DNA of 64,000 bases from G963666535 sp963666535 (GCA_963666535.1 OY762913.1:2418001-2482000), one strand, 5' to 3'; shown: positions 39,645 through 48,342, numbered from the stretch's first letter. Notes: generated by a model from the sequence alone, not told the origin. Translations and numbers: made by a program.

Positions 39645-41141
39645 ATGGAAACGGAAGTAATAGCAAAGAAAAAAATTGACGGCGCTTACATCGTAAAGTC
39701 TCTCATCGGAATCGCAATCATGCTCTTTTTCCAATTCATCCCCGCGCCCGCACCCATCACGCAGGCGGGTATGGCAATTCTCGGTCAGTTCATTGGCCTG
39801 ATTTTTCTGTGGTCGCTGGTCGACATGGTCTGGCCCACATTCTTCGGCATGGTCCTGTTTGGCTTTCAGGCAATGGTCATCTACCCCAATTCCTGGCAGA
39901 ATGCCGGCATCTACGAGGCTGGCCAGCAATCCTTTGGCAACTGGGTCACCATTTTCGTCATCTGCTGCCTGCTTTTGTGCGTGGCACTGGAGGAAGTGGG
40001 AACGGTCCGCCGCATCGTTATGTGGTTCGTCACCAGAAAGTTTGCCAAAAAAAGTCCCTGGACCTTTACCTTCATGCTGCTTTTGTCCGCACTGATCATC
40101 AGCATGTTCCTGGATGTGACTCCGGCTCAGTTCTTTATGCTGGGCCTGGCCCACGAGCTGTTTCAAATATTTGGATTTAAAAAGGGCGACGCGTGGCCCA
40201 GATACATGGTCGTGGGAATCACGTTCACCGCGATACTTGGCTTTGCAATGACGCCCATCTGCCACACCCTCCCCATCCTATGGATGAGTATCTATTCCGC
40301 CATTGCGGGCGTACCCTCCAATATGCTGAGCTACATGCTGGTCGGCGTGCCCGTTGGCGCTGTCATCTGGCTGATTATGCTGGCCTGGTTGCGTTTTGTC
40401 ATCAAGATTGACATGAGCCATTTTGTAAACGTCAATTTTGACGAACTGGAAGCCAAACGCCCCGGCCCTATGGAAAAGAAAGAGAAGATCGTCGTTACGA
40501 TTTCTCTGCTGGTTTTGGCCTGCTGGCTAATCCCCGGCATTCTGGCTCTGGTGGCACCCACCTCCGCGGTGTACGGATTCATGGCTTCCATGACCGATAC
40601 CTCCTTCATCCTTCTTGGCATCGTTGCGCTGGCTATCATCAAAATTGATGGTGAGCCTATTCTGAACATTTCCAGAGCCTTTACCAAAATCTCCTGGATT
40701 GCCGTTATCCTGCTGGCCGGCATTATGATGATTGCCAGCGCCATGGGGGAAGCGCCCACCGGTATTCCGGCATTCATCGCCACCTATATCGTGCCACTGG
40801 CCAACGGTCTGAGTCCCTTCGCCCTCATCGCCGTTATTTCGGTACTTTGCATTCTTCTTACCAACATTGCAAACAATGTTCCCGTTGGTATCATCCTCAT
40901 CAGCGCAGGGGTTCCTATGTGCATGGCCTCCGGGATCAATCCGCTCTACCTTGCGGTTGCGGTAAGCATCTCTGCAAACCTGGCCTTCACAATCCCACCT
41001 GCATTTATCCCGGTGGGCGTCGCCTATGCTGATCCCTATTGCAACGGAAAGACGGTTTTCAAAAACGGACTATTTATGACTGTCGCCAGCTGCGCTGTGT
41101 GCGCGCTGCTGATCTATCCGATTGCAAGTTTAGTTGCGTGA
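39645..41141 (+). CDS. DASS/SLC13-type anion permease
   Basis: A 498-residue membrane protein with 11-13 segments of the divalent anion:sodium symporter/ArsB-like superfamily. Helical-hairpin motifs are LTNIANNVPVGIILISAGVP and SISANLAFTIPPAFIPVGVA in the second half and LDVTPAQFFMLGLAHELF in the first. Such carriers move di- or tricarboxylates, sulfate or related anions. AAGGAGGG precedes the ATG; a longer in-frame reading crosses this site and is rejected. It is a separate transcription unit, linked to the Mo enzyme and TRAP operon by operator C. Confidence 0.88.
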   Translation: METEVIAKKKIDGAYIVKSLIGIAIMLFFQFIPAPAPITQAGMAILGQFIGLIFLWSLVDMVWPTFFGMVLFGFQAMVIYPNSWQNAGIYEAGQQSFGNWVTIFVICCLLLCVALEEVGTVRRIVMWFVTRKFAKKSPWTFTFMLLLSALIISMFLDVTPAQFFMLGLAHELFQIFGFKKGDAWPRYMVVGITFTAILGFAMTPICHTLPILWMSIYSAIAGVPSNMLSYMLVGVPVGAVIWLIMLAWLRFVIKIDMSHFVNVNFDELEAKRPGPMEKKEKIVVTISLLVLACWLIPGILALVAPTSAVYGFMASMTDTSFILLGIVALAIIKIDGEPILNISRAFTKISWIAVILLAGIMMIASAMGEAPTGIPAFIATYIVPLANGLSPFALIAVISVLCILLTNIANNVPVGIILISAGVPMCMASGINPLYLAVAVSISANLAFTIPPAFIPVGVAYADPYCNGKTVFKNGLFMTVASCAVCALLIYPIASLVA

Positions 41142-41174
41142 TTCTCTCACCAGAGATTCTTCCTCCTCCCACAA

Positions 41175-41212
41175 AGCAGAGGGCGCAGGCTTATGCCTGC
41201 GCTTTCTGCTGT
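41175..41212 (+). terminator. Hairpin after DASS gene
   Basis: GCAGAGGGCGCAGGC pairs with GCCTGCGCTTTCTGC with a short loop. The following sequence is only modestly T-rich, so it is a probable but not ideal terminator. Confidence 0.6.
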
Positions 41213-41283
41213 GTTTGTTGACGCAATCTGGAAAATCATGTATAATCGTTCCACCTTATCATGAAGAATAGGAGGGTACACCT

Positions 41284-42099
41284 GTGCTAAAGTATAAGAT
41301 CGGCGAAGTCTCAAAGCTGCTTGGCATCCCCATCGACACGCTTCGCTACTATGAAAGCCGCGGCCTTGTAAACCCCCAAAAAGACGACGAATCCGGCTAC
41401 CGGTATTATGACAGCTGGGATATGAATTTTCTGCTGGACAGCAAGTGGTACCGCAGCTTCGAGCTGCCGCTGGCAATTGTAGAAAAATTGATCAACGAGG
41501 ACGATCTTGGTCAGCAGGTGATGCATTGCGTCGAACAGGAAAGCGCGTTGCTTGAAAAGATCAATCACTACCAGCAGGTCCTGCAGGCATTGGCCGTCCA
41601 GCGTCAGCGAATCAATGAAGCACCGGGCCAACTGGGCAAAAGCCGCGTTGAGGCCCGCCCGGAGCTGCTTTATCTGCGCTATCGATTCCGCAATGAGTTT
41701 AACCGCGCCGCACAGTCCCAGCCCTTTTTTCGGCAATGGGCCAATTTGATGCCCTACGTCAATCACACCTTTGAGATCCCCAGAAGTTCGGTCTTGACTG
41801 CAAATGAGGATGAGGGAGAGTATTTTTGGGGACTTTCCCTTCCTCCACGAGAGGCACCCGCCCTTGGCGTGGCGCTGCGGCCACCGGCAGAGTATATCCC
41901 CAGCAGAAAATGCTATTACACCCAATTCTCGGCCGGAGAAAAAGGCTCCTTCCTGCCTGATTTCCACGACCAGGTCATCCTGCCGATGGAACAGCTGGGC
42001 TACACTGTCTCTGGCAATTCCATCGGGCATCTAATCACCCGGGTGCACCGAAACGGAAAACTGCTCCGTTATTTCGAGGTATGGGTTCCCATCGAATGA
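41284..42099 (+). CDS. MerR-family regulator with effector-binding domain
   Basis: A 271-residue protein with an N-terminal MerR winged helix (YKIGEVSKLLGIPIDTLRYY). A coiled-coil dimerisation helix lies at about 75-120, and a C-terminal GyrI/BmrR-like ligand domain (about 130-271) ends YFEVWVPIE. The start is GTG after AGGAGGG. It lies just upstream of a flavin oxidoreductase gene whose promoter has the long spacer typical of MerR activation, so it probably senses a small organic molecule and switches on 42279-44889. Confidence 0.9.
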   Translation: MLKYKIGEVSKLLGIPIDTLRYYESRGLVNPQKDDESGYRYYDSWDMNFLLDSKWYRSFELPLAIVEKLINEDDLGQQVMHCVEQESALLEKINHYQQVLQALAVQRQRINEAPGQLGKSRVEARPELLYLRYRFRNEFNRAAQSQPFFRQWANLMPYVNHTFEIPRSSVLTANEDEGEYFWGLSLPPREAPALGVALRPPAEYIPSRKCYYTQFSAGEKGSFLPDFHDQVILPMEQLGYTVSGNSIGHLITRVHRNGKLLRYFEVWVPIE

Positions 42100-42112
42100 A
42101 TTGATACACACC

Positions 42113-42155
42113 AGCATCCCGAACGGCAGAAACTGTCTGTTCGGGATGCTTTTTT
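42113..42155 (+). terminator. Terminator after merR-type gene
   Basis: AGCATCCCGAAC pairs with GTTCGGGATGCT and is followed by TTTTTTG. Confidence 0.88.
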
Positions 42156-42167
42156 GTTTAAAAAACA

Positions 42168-42207
42168 CCCCTTGACTCTCGGGGTGCTCAAGGGTTTAGG
42201 GTATAGT
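42168..42207 (+). promoter_or_regulatory. MerR-type promoter of the flavin oxidoreductase
   Basis: CTTGACTCTC begins a -35 (TTGACT, 42172-42177). A TAGGGT -10 lies 19 bases later within GGTTTAGGGTATAGT, the overlong spacer that MerR activators need. CCCTTGA and TCAAGGG form a 7-bp dyad across it. No other operator type was seen. Confidence 0.65.
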
Positions 42208-42278
42208 CAGGATGAATCAGCGTCTGCGCCAAACGGCTGAAACAGCGTGTGCCCACGCGAAAAAAAGGAGTATCTACT

Positions 42279-44213
42279 ATGAAACTTGAAAAACTGTTTA
42301 CCCCCTTTAAAATCGGAAGCTGTACCATTCCCAACCGTCTGGTGGTTCCCGCTATGGTAGCCAATATGAACCCCGATGAGGGAAAAGCCTCTCAGCAATA
42401 CATTAAATACCACGAGGAAAAAGCAAAGGGTGGTTGGGGCCTTATCATCACGGAGGATTACCGCATTAATCCCAACGCGGGCGGTTATCCCCACATCGCT
42501 GGATTGTGGGATGAGGCTCAAATTCTCAGCCACAAACAATTCACCGATACAATCCACAAGTATCCCACAAAGGTATTTTGCCAAATTTATCATGCCGGCC
42601 GTCAGGCCACCCATTTTGTCAATGGCGGGATGCAGTGCGTTTCCTGTTCCCCTGTGCCCGATCCATGGAACAAGGAAATCCCCCATGAACTGACCGCTGC
42701 CGAAATCGAGCAGCTGGTGAAGGACTTTGCTGTCACCTCGTCCTACGCCAAGAGAGCTGGCTTTGACGGCATTGAAATTCACGCCGCCCATGGCTATTTG
42801 ATCCATGAATTTCTCTCTCCCAACTGCAACCACCGCATCGACGAATACGGCGGCACCTATGAAAATCGCACCCGTTTTCTGAAGGAGATCATGGCTGCAT
42901 GCCGTACCGCCGTGGGTTCCGATTTCCCCATTTCCGTCCGCATTTCGGCCGAAGAGAATTCCGAAGGAGGGCGTAGCTTCTTCGAAACCCGCCAGATTTT
43001 AATGGATGTGGAATCCTGGGGGGCAGACGCCATCCATTTGTCCACCGGCATGTACGGTGTTCGCTCCTCTCTCGGCGTCGTGGCTTCTTTCTTCCAACAT
43101 CATGGCTGGACCATGGAATTTGCCGCCGAGGCCAAAAAGTTCCTGAAGATCCCGGTCATCACAGTGGGCCGCATTGCGGAACCAGCCATGGCAGAGGACA
43201 TCATCGCCTCCGGCAAGGCCGACTTTGTTGCCTTGGGGCGCGAGTCTCTCACCGATCCCCACTGGCCTGAGAAAGCGAAAGAAGGCCGCTGCAACGACAT
43301 TCGCCACTGCATCGGCTGCCTGCAAGGCTGCACCGCCTCCACCTATCAGGGGGTCCCCCTGTACTGCCTGGTGAACCCGGAGCTTGGCCACGAGTATGAA
43401 ACCGACTATTCCAAGGCTCCTGTTTCCAAAAAGGTCTATATTGCAGGTGGCGGTGTCGCCGGTATGGAAGCCGCCCGCGCCGCGGCGATCAAGGGGCACG
43501 ACGTCCATCTGTTTGAAGCATCCGGCACGCTCGGCGGCCAGTTCCTCTCGGCGGCCTATCCCCCCTATAAGGGGGAGTTCGCCACCTATACCGCATGGCT
43601 GACCCGCGAGATACACAAAGCTGAGAACATCACCCTGCACCTCGGCACCCAGCTGACCGCTGAGATGGTGAAAGAGGGGAACGCCGACAAGGTCATCATT
43701 GCCACCGGTGCCAAGCAAATCGTTCCCAACGTACCCGGTATCGACGGGAAAAACGTCGTCATGGCCGAGGATGTGCTTTTGGGCAAGTCGGATACCGGTA
43801 TGAATGTGCTGGTCGTTGGCGGCGGCATGGTCGGAACTGAGACCGCGGCATATCTCGGTATGCAGTGCAAATCCAAAGTTTCCATCATCGAAATGCGGCC
43901 TGAGGTCGCCATGGACATGGAGGGCGGCATTCGGGACGATCTGAAGGATTGTCTGCGCCGCTGCTATGTGGACCTTATGTGCAATACCTCTCTGGCTGGC
44001 GTAACGAACGAAGGTGCGCTTATCAAACAGGGCAACACCGTCACCCTCTTCCCCTGCGACACTGTGGTTCTCGCCATCGGCACCCGTGCGTATCACCCCT
44101 TAGCGGAGGAACTGAAGGGGATTTGCGACACTGTGGTTGTGGGCGATGCGGTAAAGGCCCGTCAGGCCATTCAGGCCTCCCGCGAGGGTTTTGTCGCCGG
44201 GATCGAGGCGTAA
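42279..44213 (+). CDS. 2-enoate-reductase-type FMN/Fe-S/FAD oxidoreductase
   Basis: A 644-residue cytoplasmic flavoenzyme of the 2,4-dienoyl-CoA reductase/enoate reductase/BaiCD group. An N-terminal OYE-like FMN barrel (about 1-340) carries IHAAHGYLIHEFLSPNCN. The [4Fe-4S] motif CIGCLQGC with a further Cys in LYCLVNP follows, then FAD- and NADH-binding Rossmann folds (GGGVAGMEAA, VVGGGMVGTETA). It transfers electrons from NADH to an activated C=C bond; the substrate is unknown. AAGGAG precedes the ATG. It is co-transcribed with the cyclase gene 40 bases downstream. Confidence 0.93.
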   Translation: MKLEKLFTPFKIGSCTIPNRLVVPAMVANMNPDEGKASQQYIKYHEEKAKGGWGLIITEDYRINPNAGGYPHIAGLWDEAQILSHKQFTDTIHKYPTKVFCQIYHAGRQATHFVNGGMQCVSCSPVPDPWNKEIPHELTAAEIEQLVKDFAVTSSYAKRAGFDGIEIHAAHGYLIHEFLSPNCNHRIDEYGGTYENRTRFLKEIMAACRTAVGSDFPISVRISAEENSEGGRSFFETRQILMDVESWGADAIHLSTGMYGVRSSLGVVASFFQHHGWTMEFAAEAKKFLKIPVITVGRIAEPAMAEDIIASGKADFVALGRESLTDPHWPEKAKEGRCNDIRHCIGCLQGCTASTYQGVPLYCLVNPELGHEYETDYSKAPVSKKVYIAGGGVAGMEAARAAAIKGHDVHLFEASGTLGGQFLSAAYPPYKGEFATYTAWLTREIHKAENITLHLGTQLTAEMVKEGNADKVIIATGAKQIVPNVPGIDGKNVVMAEDVLLGKSDTGMNVLVVGGGMVGTETAAYLGMQCKSKVSIIEMRPEVAMDMEGGIRDDLKDCLRRCYVDLMCNTSLAGVTNEGALIKQGNTVTLFPCDTVVLAIGTRAYHPLAEELKGICDTVVVGDAVKARQAIQASREGFVAGIEA

Positions 44214-44253
44214 CAAAGTCAAACAAGGAATGAAATAATAGGAGGTATCACTC

Positions 44254-44889
44254 ATGCTGCACGATCTTACCATCACGATGGATGAAAATACCCTGCCCTT
44301 TCCCGACAGCGGCGATCCCCATATGACCTGGAAGCATATGGTCGACCACAACGTTTATAAATGCCAGGTCAGTCTTTTCTCCATGGTCACCCACATCGGC
44401 ACTCACGTAGATGCTCCGTTACATTATGTCAAAGGTGGAAAAACCACCGCGCAAATTGACCTTGCCCGCTATTGCGGCCCTGCTGTCTGCCTGGAAATGA
44501 CAGATCTCGGCTCCGGCAAGGAAATCGATATCACCGATGTTCTGGCGCAAAACAAATCGCTGCTCTGCACAGGCGACATCGTCCTGCTCTATACCGGCTG
44601 GGAAAGCCGTCTCGGCACACCGGACTATTTTAACTTTAAGGATTTCGCCGAAAACACCGGCGCTGTTTTGGAACAATACGGCGCGCGCGGCATTGGGTTC
44701 GATCTGCCCTCTATTGACCGCTCGGGTCTCGCCCACCAATCCGTGCTGGGCCGCGGGATGAGCATTACGGAATCACTGATCAACTTAAAGCCCCTCGTCG
44801 GAAAGCGATTTTTCTTCAACGCCGCCCCTCTCAAATTTGCAGATGGCGACGGAAGCCCCGTTCGGGCCTATGCGATCACGGAGGACTGA
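44254..44889 (+). CDS. Cyclase-family (KynB-like) metal-dependent hydrolase
   Basis: A 211-residue member of the cyclase family that includes kynurenine formamidase, isatin hydrolase and ring-opening hydrolases. The metal motif is HIGTHVDAPLHYV (His47, His51, Asp53, His57), with further conserved RGIGFDLPSIDRSG. Pairing with an enoate reductase suggests reduction of an unsaturated ring or enoate followed by hydrolytic opening. This is inference from family precedent, and the actual substrate is open. AGGAGG lies upstream; a terminator follows. Confidence 0.88.
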   Translation: MLHDLTITMDENTLPFPDSGDPHMTWKHMVDHNVYKCQVSLFSMVTHIGTHVDAPLHYVKGGKTTAQIDLARYCGPAVCLEMTDLGSGKEIDITDVLAQNKSLLCTGDIVLLYTGWESRLGTPDYFNFKDFAENTGAVLEQYGARGIGFDLPSIDRSGLAHQSVLGRGMSITESLINLKPLVGKRFFFNAAPLKFADGDGSPVRAYAITED

Positions 44890-44940
44890 TTCACTGAAAT
44901 CCAGGCTATTCTCCTTCATACTACTACTTTAAGCGTAAAT

Positions 44941-44980
44941 GCGCCCCGGCAAGACGGTTGTCTTGTCCGGGGCGCTTTTG
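44941..44980. terminator. Terminator after cyclase gene
   Basis: GCGCCCCGGCAAGAC pairs with GTCTTGTCCGGGGCGC and is followed by TTTTG. It may serve the convergent gene at 44999 too. Confidence 0.85.
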
Positions 44981-44998
44981 CATCATGAAATGGGGGGT

Positions 44999-45223
44999 TC
45001 ACACTATTTGAAACACAATGATCGTCAGAATTCCGGCCAGCACCAGCAAAATCGCCAATGCCGTAAGAACGCAGGAGACCTTGCGCAGCCTTTCCCTGCG
45101 TCGCACTGAGATCGGGTCGGTGGCAGATTTCAGCTTTCCGGACATGTCCCAGCAAATGTAATCAAAAATCAGCAGAACAGCCGCCCCGAACACCAAGGAC
45201 AGTCCATAAGCAAATCCGCTCAT
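44999..45223 (-). CDS. Small two-segment membrane protein
   Basis: A 74-residue protein with two hydrophobic segments (FAYGLSLVFGAAVLLIFDYI and VLTALAILLVLAGILTIIVF) joined by a basic loop (VRRRERLRKVS). Its ATG overlaps the ruvX stop by four bases, so it is translationally coupled to ruvX. No family is recognised. Confidence 0.75.
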   Translation of the reverse strand: MSGFAYGLSLVFGAAVLLIFDYICWDMSGKLKSATDPISVRRRERLRKVSCVLTALAILLVLAGILTIIVFQIV

Positions 45224-45648
45224 CGTTTTCCTCCGCCCAATTGTTTAAACGTCAGGTAGCCCTCTAAAATCAAGGTGGCTGCCACCGCGTCTACCATCTT
45301 CTTGCGTTTTTTCCCGTTCTTGCCCGCCTCAAACAGAATACGGTGGGCATCCACGGTGGTGCGCCGCTCGTCCCATAGCACCGGGATTATCCCGGTGCCC
45401 TCCGCCAGCCTATCCGCAAATTCTCGATACAGCGCCGCCCGCGCTCCCTCGGTTCCGTCCATATTTCTGGGGAACCCCACCACCAGCTCTTCTACTGCGT
45501 GCTGACGGACCAACTCGGCGATCTTCTCCACCACCACCTCGCTCTTTCTAGCGTCAATGGTCGTGGTATAGCCCGCCAGCATCCCCGAAGCATCCGAAAT
45601 CGCCACGCCGGTATGGGCATCGCCGTAATCAATCGCCATAATGCGCAT
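45220..45648 (-). CDS. ruvX: Holliday junction resolvase-like / pre-16S rRNA nuclease
   Basis: A 142-residue RNase H-fold protein of the YqgF family, involved in 16S rRNA 5' maturation. It begins MRIMAIDYGDAHTGVAISD with the catalytic Asp. VVGFPRNMDGTEG follows, and the C-terminal WDERRTTVDAH and KMVDAVAATLILEGYL carry further acidic catalytic residues. The start at MRIMAID matches the family; a longer reading is unsupported. It is co-transcribed with the small membrane protein gene downstream. Confidence 0.95.
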   Translation of the reverse strand: MRIMAIDYGDAHTGVAISDASGMLAGYTTTIDARKSEVVVEKIAELVRQHAVEELVVGFPRNMDGTEGARAALYREFADRLAEGTGIIPVLWDERRTTVDAHRILFEAGKNGKKRKKMVDAVAATLILEGYLTFKQLGGGKR

Positions 45649-45741
45649 ATCAATCACCCTGCAGCCTCTCCGCAGAAAGGCCTCCCTTTTTATTTTGGAT
45701 ATTCTATCACGAAAACGCTGTAATTTCAAATGAAAAAGGGC

Positions 45742-45771
45742 TTGACTTTCCCCCTTATCTTGTGATATTCT
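45742..45771 (+). promoter_or_regulatory. Promoter of rpmG-secE-nusG-rplK-rplA
   Basis: TTGACT and TATTCT separated by 18 bases. A long leader of about 220 bases follows before rpmG. It contains a GATGCG/CGCATC hairpin with T runs that could attenuate transcription. Confidence 0.65.
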
Positions 45772-45999
45772 ATTCACACCTATGAAAAGGGGCTTTTTTT
45801 TGCGCGCAATTTACGGTGTTTGCGTACAAACCCCCTTCTCCGCATCCCGGAACATAGGGAGGCAATCATGCCGAATCCCACCGTGGCGTTTGTTGATGCG
45901 TTTTTTCGCATCTTTTGCGTTGCTGGATTCGGTCAATGGGCCGGGTTCAGCTTTTTTATTTGTATCCGCGTCCAAAATCAAAAAGGAGGTGCCGACAGC

Positions 46000-46164
46000 A
46001 TGGCGAAAAACGGCGCTCGTATCAAGATCACTCTGCAGTGCTCTGAGTGCAAGCAGAGGAACTACAACACCATGAAGAACAAAAAGAACAACCCCGACCG
46101 TCTGGTGATGAACAAGTACTGCCCCTTCTGCAAAAAACATACTGTGCACAACGAAACGAAATAA
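46000..46164 (+). CDS. rpmG: 50S ribosomal protein L33 (zinc-binding form)
   Basis: A 54-residue ribosomal protein with the zinc-binding pairs LQCSECKQR and YCPFCKKHT, so it is the C+ form. AAGGAGG lies ten bases before the chosen ATG. Unusually, the reading frame stays open upstream to an ATG at 45868 that has its own GGGAGG. This would add 44 mostly hydrophobic residues; I regard this as leader sequence. It is the first gene of the classical rpmG-secE-nusG cluster. Confidence 0.95.
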   Translation: MAKNGARIKITLQCSECKQRNYNTMKNKKNNPDRLVMNKYCPFCKKHTVHNETK

Positions 46165-46200
46165 TCCGTCCGGGCAGCTAAGAAAGAAGGGTATATTCGA

Positions 46201-46431
46201 ATGGCAGAAACCGAAAAGAAATCCAAAGTCAGCATTTTCAGCCGGGTCACCCGCTGGTTCCGCGAACTGAAGAGCGAGCTGAAAAAGGTTCAGTGGCCAA
46301 CCGCCAAGCAGACAACCAATAACACCGTCACTGTCATCGTCTGTGCCATCGTTGTCGGCATTTTCATCTGGATTTTCGACGCGCTGGCCTCCGGCCTTAT
46401 TAGTGCTCTCATCGCTCTGGTCAAAGGTTAA
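46201..46431 (+). CDS. secE: Preprotein translocase subunit SecE
   Basis: A 76-residue subunit of the SecYEG channel. It has the conserved amphipathic stretch RWFRELKSELKKVQWPTAKQ followed by one membrane segment (VTVIVCAIVVGIFIWIFDAL). AAGAAGG lies upstream. It sits 36 bases after rpmG and 10 before nusG, the standard order. Confidence 0.96.
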   Translation: MAETEKKSKVSIFSRVTRWFRELKSELKKVQWPTAKQTTNNTVTVIVCAIVVGIFIWIFDALASGLISALIALVKG

Positions 46432-46441
46432 GGTGTCATAT

Positions 46442-46966
46442 ATGTCTGAGAGTGCAAAGTGGTATGTCGTCCATACCTACTCCGGCTACGAAAACACCGT
46501 AAAGGCGACCATAGAAAAGTACGTTGAAAACCGTGGGCTCCACGATTTCATTCAGGAAATCAGCATTCCCATGGAGACCGTGACTGAAATCACGGACAAC
46601 GGGCCCAAGGACGTGGAGCGAAAGGTCTTTCCCGGCTATGTGCTGGTAAAGATGATCATGACCGACGAATGCTGGCACGTTGTGCGGAACATTCGCGGCG
46701 TCACTGGTTTTCTTGGCTCTGGAAACAAGCCGCTCCCTCTTTCCGAAGAGGATATCGCCTCTCTCGGCGTGGAGAAGCATGAGATTTTGGTCGGCTATCA
46801 GGTGGGCGATAACGTTAAAATCACCGATGGCGCACTGGAATCCTTCCTTGGCACCGTGGAAGAGATCGATCTTGACCGCAGCAAGGTACGTGTGGTCGTT
46901 TCCATGTTTGGCCGCGAGACTCCTGTCGAGCTGGAACTGGATCAGATTGAATTCATTAATCCGTAA
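46442..46966 (+). CDS. nusG: Transcription termination/antitermination factor NusG
   Basis: A 174-residue RNA polymerase-binding elongation factor with an NGN domain (KWYVVHTYSGYENTVKATIE) and a C-terminal KOW domain (GDNVKITDGALESFLGTVEE). The start at MSESAKWYV follows TAAGGTG; a longer in-frame reading overlaps secE and is rejected. In Firmicutes NusG also promotes pausing. Confidence 0.97.
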   Translation: MSESAKWYVVHTYSGYENTVKATIEKYVENRGLHDFIQEISIPMETVTEITDNGPKDVERKVFPGYVLVKMIMTDECWHVVRNIRGVTGFLGSGNKPLPLSEEDIASLGVEKHEILVGYQVGDNVKITDGALESFLGTVEEIDLDRSKVRVVVSMFGRETPVELELDQIEFINP

Positions 46967-47056
46967 CTATTTTTTCGCGGCATTCGGCCGCCCGCGTGGG
47001 AGGAACTGACCTAGGTTCCGCCATACAACCACATTTCAATATGGAGGTGCTCTTAA

Positions 47057-47482
47057 GTGGCACAGAAAATTACAGGCTATGTAAAACTGCAGATCCCCGC
47101 CGGCAAGGCAACCCCCGCGCCCCCCGTTGGTCCCGCTCTCGGTCAGCACGGCGTTAATATCGCCGCGTTCACCAAGGAATTCAACGAGCGCACCAAGAAC
47201 GACATCGGCATGATCATCCCCGTGGTCATCACAGTGTACGCCGATCGTTCTTTCTCCTTCATCACCAAAACCCCCCCCGCCGCAAACCTTATTAAAAAGG
47301 CGGCCGGCATCGAGTCTGGCTCCGGCGTCCCCAACAAGACGAAGGTTGCCACCATCAGCATGGAGGACATCCGCAAAATTGCCGAGACCAAGATGCCTGA
47401 TCTCAACGCAGCAAGCATTGAAACTGCTATGAGCATGATCGCCGGCACCGCCCGTTCTATGGGCGTCAATGTGAGCGAGTAA
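47057..47482 (+). CDS. rplK: 50S ribosomal protein L11
   Basis: A 141-residue protein of the GTPase-associated centre, starting GTG (AQKITGYVKLQIPAGKATPA) after ATGGAGGTG. The PVGPALGQHGVNI signature is present. A 90-base gap after nusG contains a GTGGGAGG...CCGCCATAC stem-like stretch of possible regulatory importance. It is 15 bases before rplA. Confidence 0.97.
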   Translation: MAQKITGYVKLQIPAGKATPAPPVGPALGQHGVNIAAFTKEFNERTKNDIGMIIPVVITVYADRSFSFITKTPPAANLIKKAAGIESGSGVPNKTKVATISMEDIRKIAETKMPDLNAASIETAMSMIAGTARSMGVNVSE

Positions 47483-47497
47483 AGGAGGGTATAAATA

Positions 47498-48190
47498 ATG
47501 TTTAGAGGCAAGAAATATCAAGAGGGTGCCAAGCAGATTGACAAGGCAACTCTTTATGACGCCGCCGAGGCTATGGCGCTGGTCATCAAAACCGCTCCCG
47601 CTAAATTTGACGAGACCGTCGAGCTCCATGTGAAGCTGGGTGTTGACTCCCGTCACGCCGACCAGCAGGTTCGCGGCGCTATCGTTCTCCCCCACGGCAC
47701 CGGCAAGACCGCCCGTGTCCTGGTCTTTGCAAAGGGCGACAAGGCTGAGGAAGCCAAGGCTGCCGGCGCTGACTTCGTGGGCGAAATGGATCTGTGTGAA
47801 AAGATTCAAAAGGAAAACTGGTTTGACTTCGATGTGGTCGTCGCCACCCCCGACATGATGGGTGTGGTTGGCCGTTTGGGTAAGGTTTTGGGCCCCAAGG
47901 GTCTGATGCCTTCTCCCAAGGCCGGCACCGTTACCGCGGATGTGACCCGTGCGGTCAACGAAATCAAAGCCGGTAAGGTGGAGTATCGTCTGGATAAGAC
48001 CAACATCATCCACTGCCCCATCGGTAAGGTTTCCTTCGGCGCAGAAAAGCTCTCTGAGAACTTTAACGCTCTCATGGGCGCTGTCATCAAGGCAAAGCCC
48101 TCTGCTGCAAAGGGCCAGTATATCAAAAGCTGCGTGGTGGTCTCCACCATGGGCCCTGGTGTCAGAGTCAACGCCGCAAAGCTGGTATAA
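47498..48190 (+). CDS. rplA: 50S ribosomal protein L1
   Basis: A 230-residue stalk protein binding 23S rRNA. It is recognisable from RVLVFAKGDKAEEAKAAGAD and the LGPKGLMPSPKAGTVT signature. L1 proteins often repress their own operon translationally. AGGAGGG precedes the ATG. It ends the first half of the ribosomal cluster; rplJ follows under a new promoter. Confidence 0.97.
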   Translation: MFRGKKYQEGAKQIDKATLYDAAEAMALVIKTAPAKFDETVELHVKLGVDSRHADQQVRGAIVLPHGTGKTARVLVFAKGDKAEEAKAAGADFVGEMDLCEKIQKENWFDFDVVVATPDMMGVVGRLGKVLGPKGLMPSPKAGTVTADVTRAVNEIKAGKVEYRLDKTNIIHCPIGKVSFGAEKLSENFNALMGAVIKAKPSAAKGQYIKSCVVVSTMGPGVRVNAAKLV

Positions 48191-48225
48191 CAATTTTCGG
48201 TGGGGACTTGTTTCCACCGGATCCA

Positions 48226-48273
48226 GCAAGTCCGTCTCCGCCCTTTTTCTGAACAGGGTAGAGACGGACTTGC
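48226..48273 (+). repeat. 13-bp inverted repeat after rplA
   Basis: GCAAGTCCGTCTC and GAGACGGACTTGC enclose an inner CCCT/AGGG stem. On the plus strand it is followed by A residues rather than T, so it may be a processing or attenuation structure rather than a normal terminator. A second hairpin (CGGTGG/CCACCG) precedes it. Confidence 0.6.
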
Positions 48274-48305
48274 AAAACAAAACATCACAATTGGACAGGT
48301 TTTGG

Positions 48306-48335
48306 TTGACAAAACCTTCACCGGCGTGATAAAAT
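48306..48335 (+). promoter_or_regulatory. Promoter of rplJ-rplL
   Basis: TTGACA and TAAAAT separated by 18 bases, just before the L10 leader. Confidence 0.78.
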
Positions 48336-48342
48336 TACTTTT

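Noticed and set aside
47036..48280. A 414-codon minus-strand frame opposite rplK-rplA
   Set aside because: Antisense to two ribosomal protein genes with no protein family resemblance.
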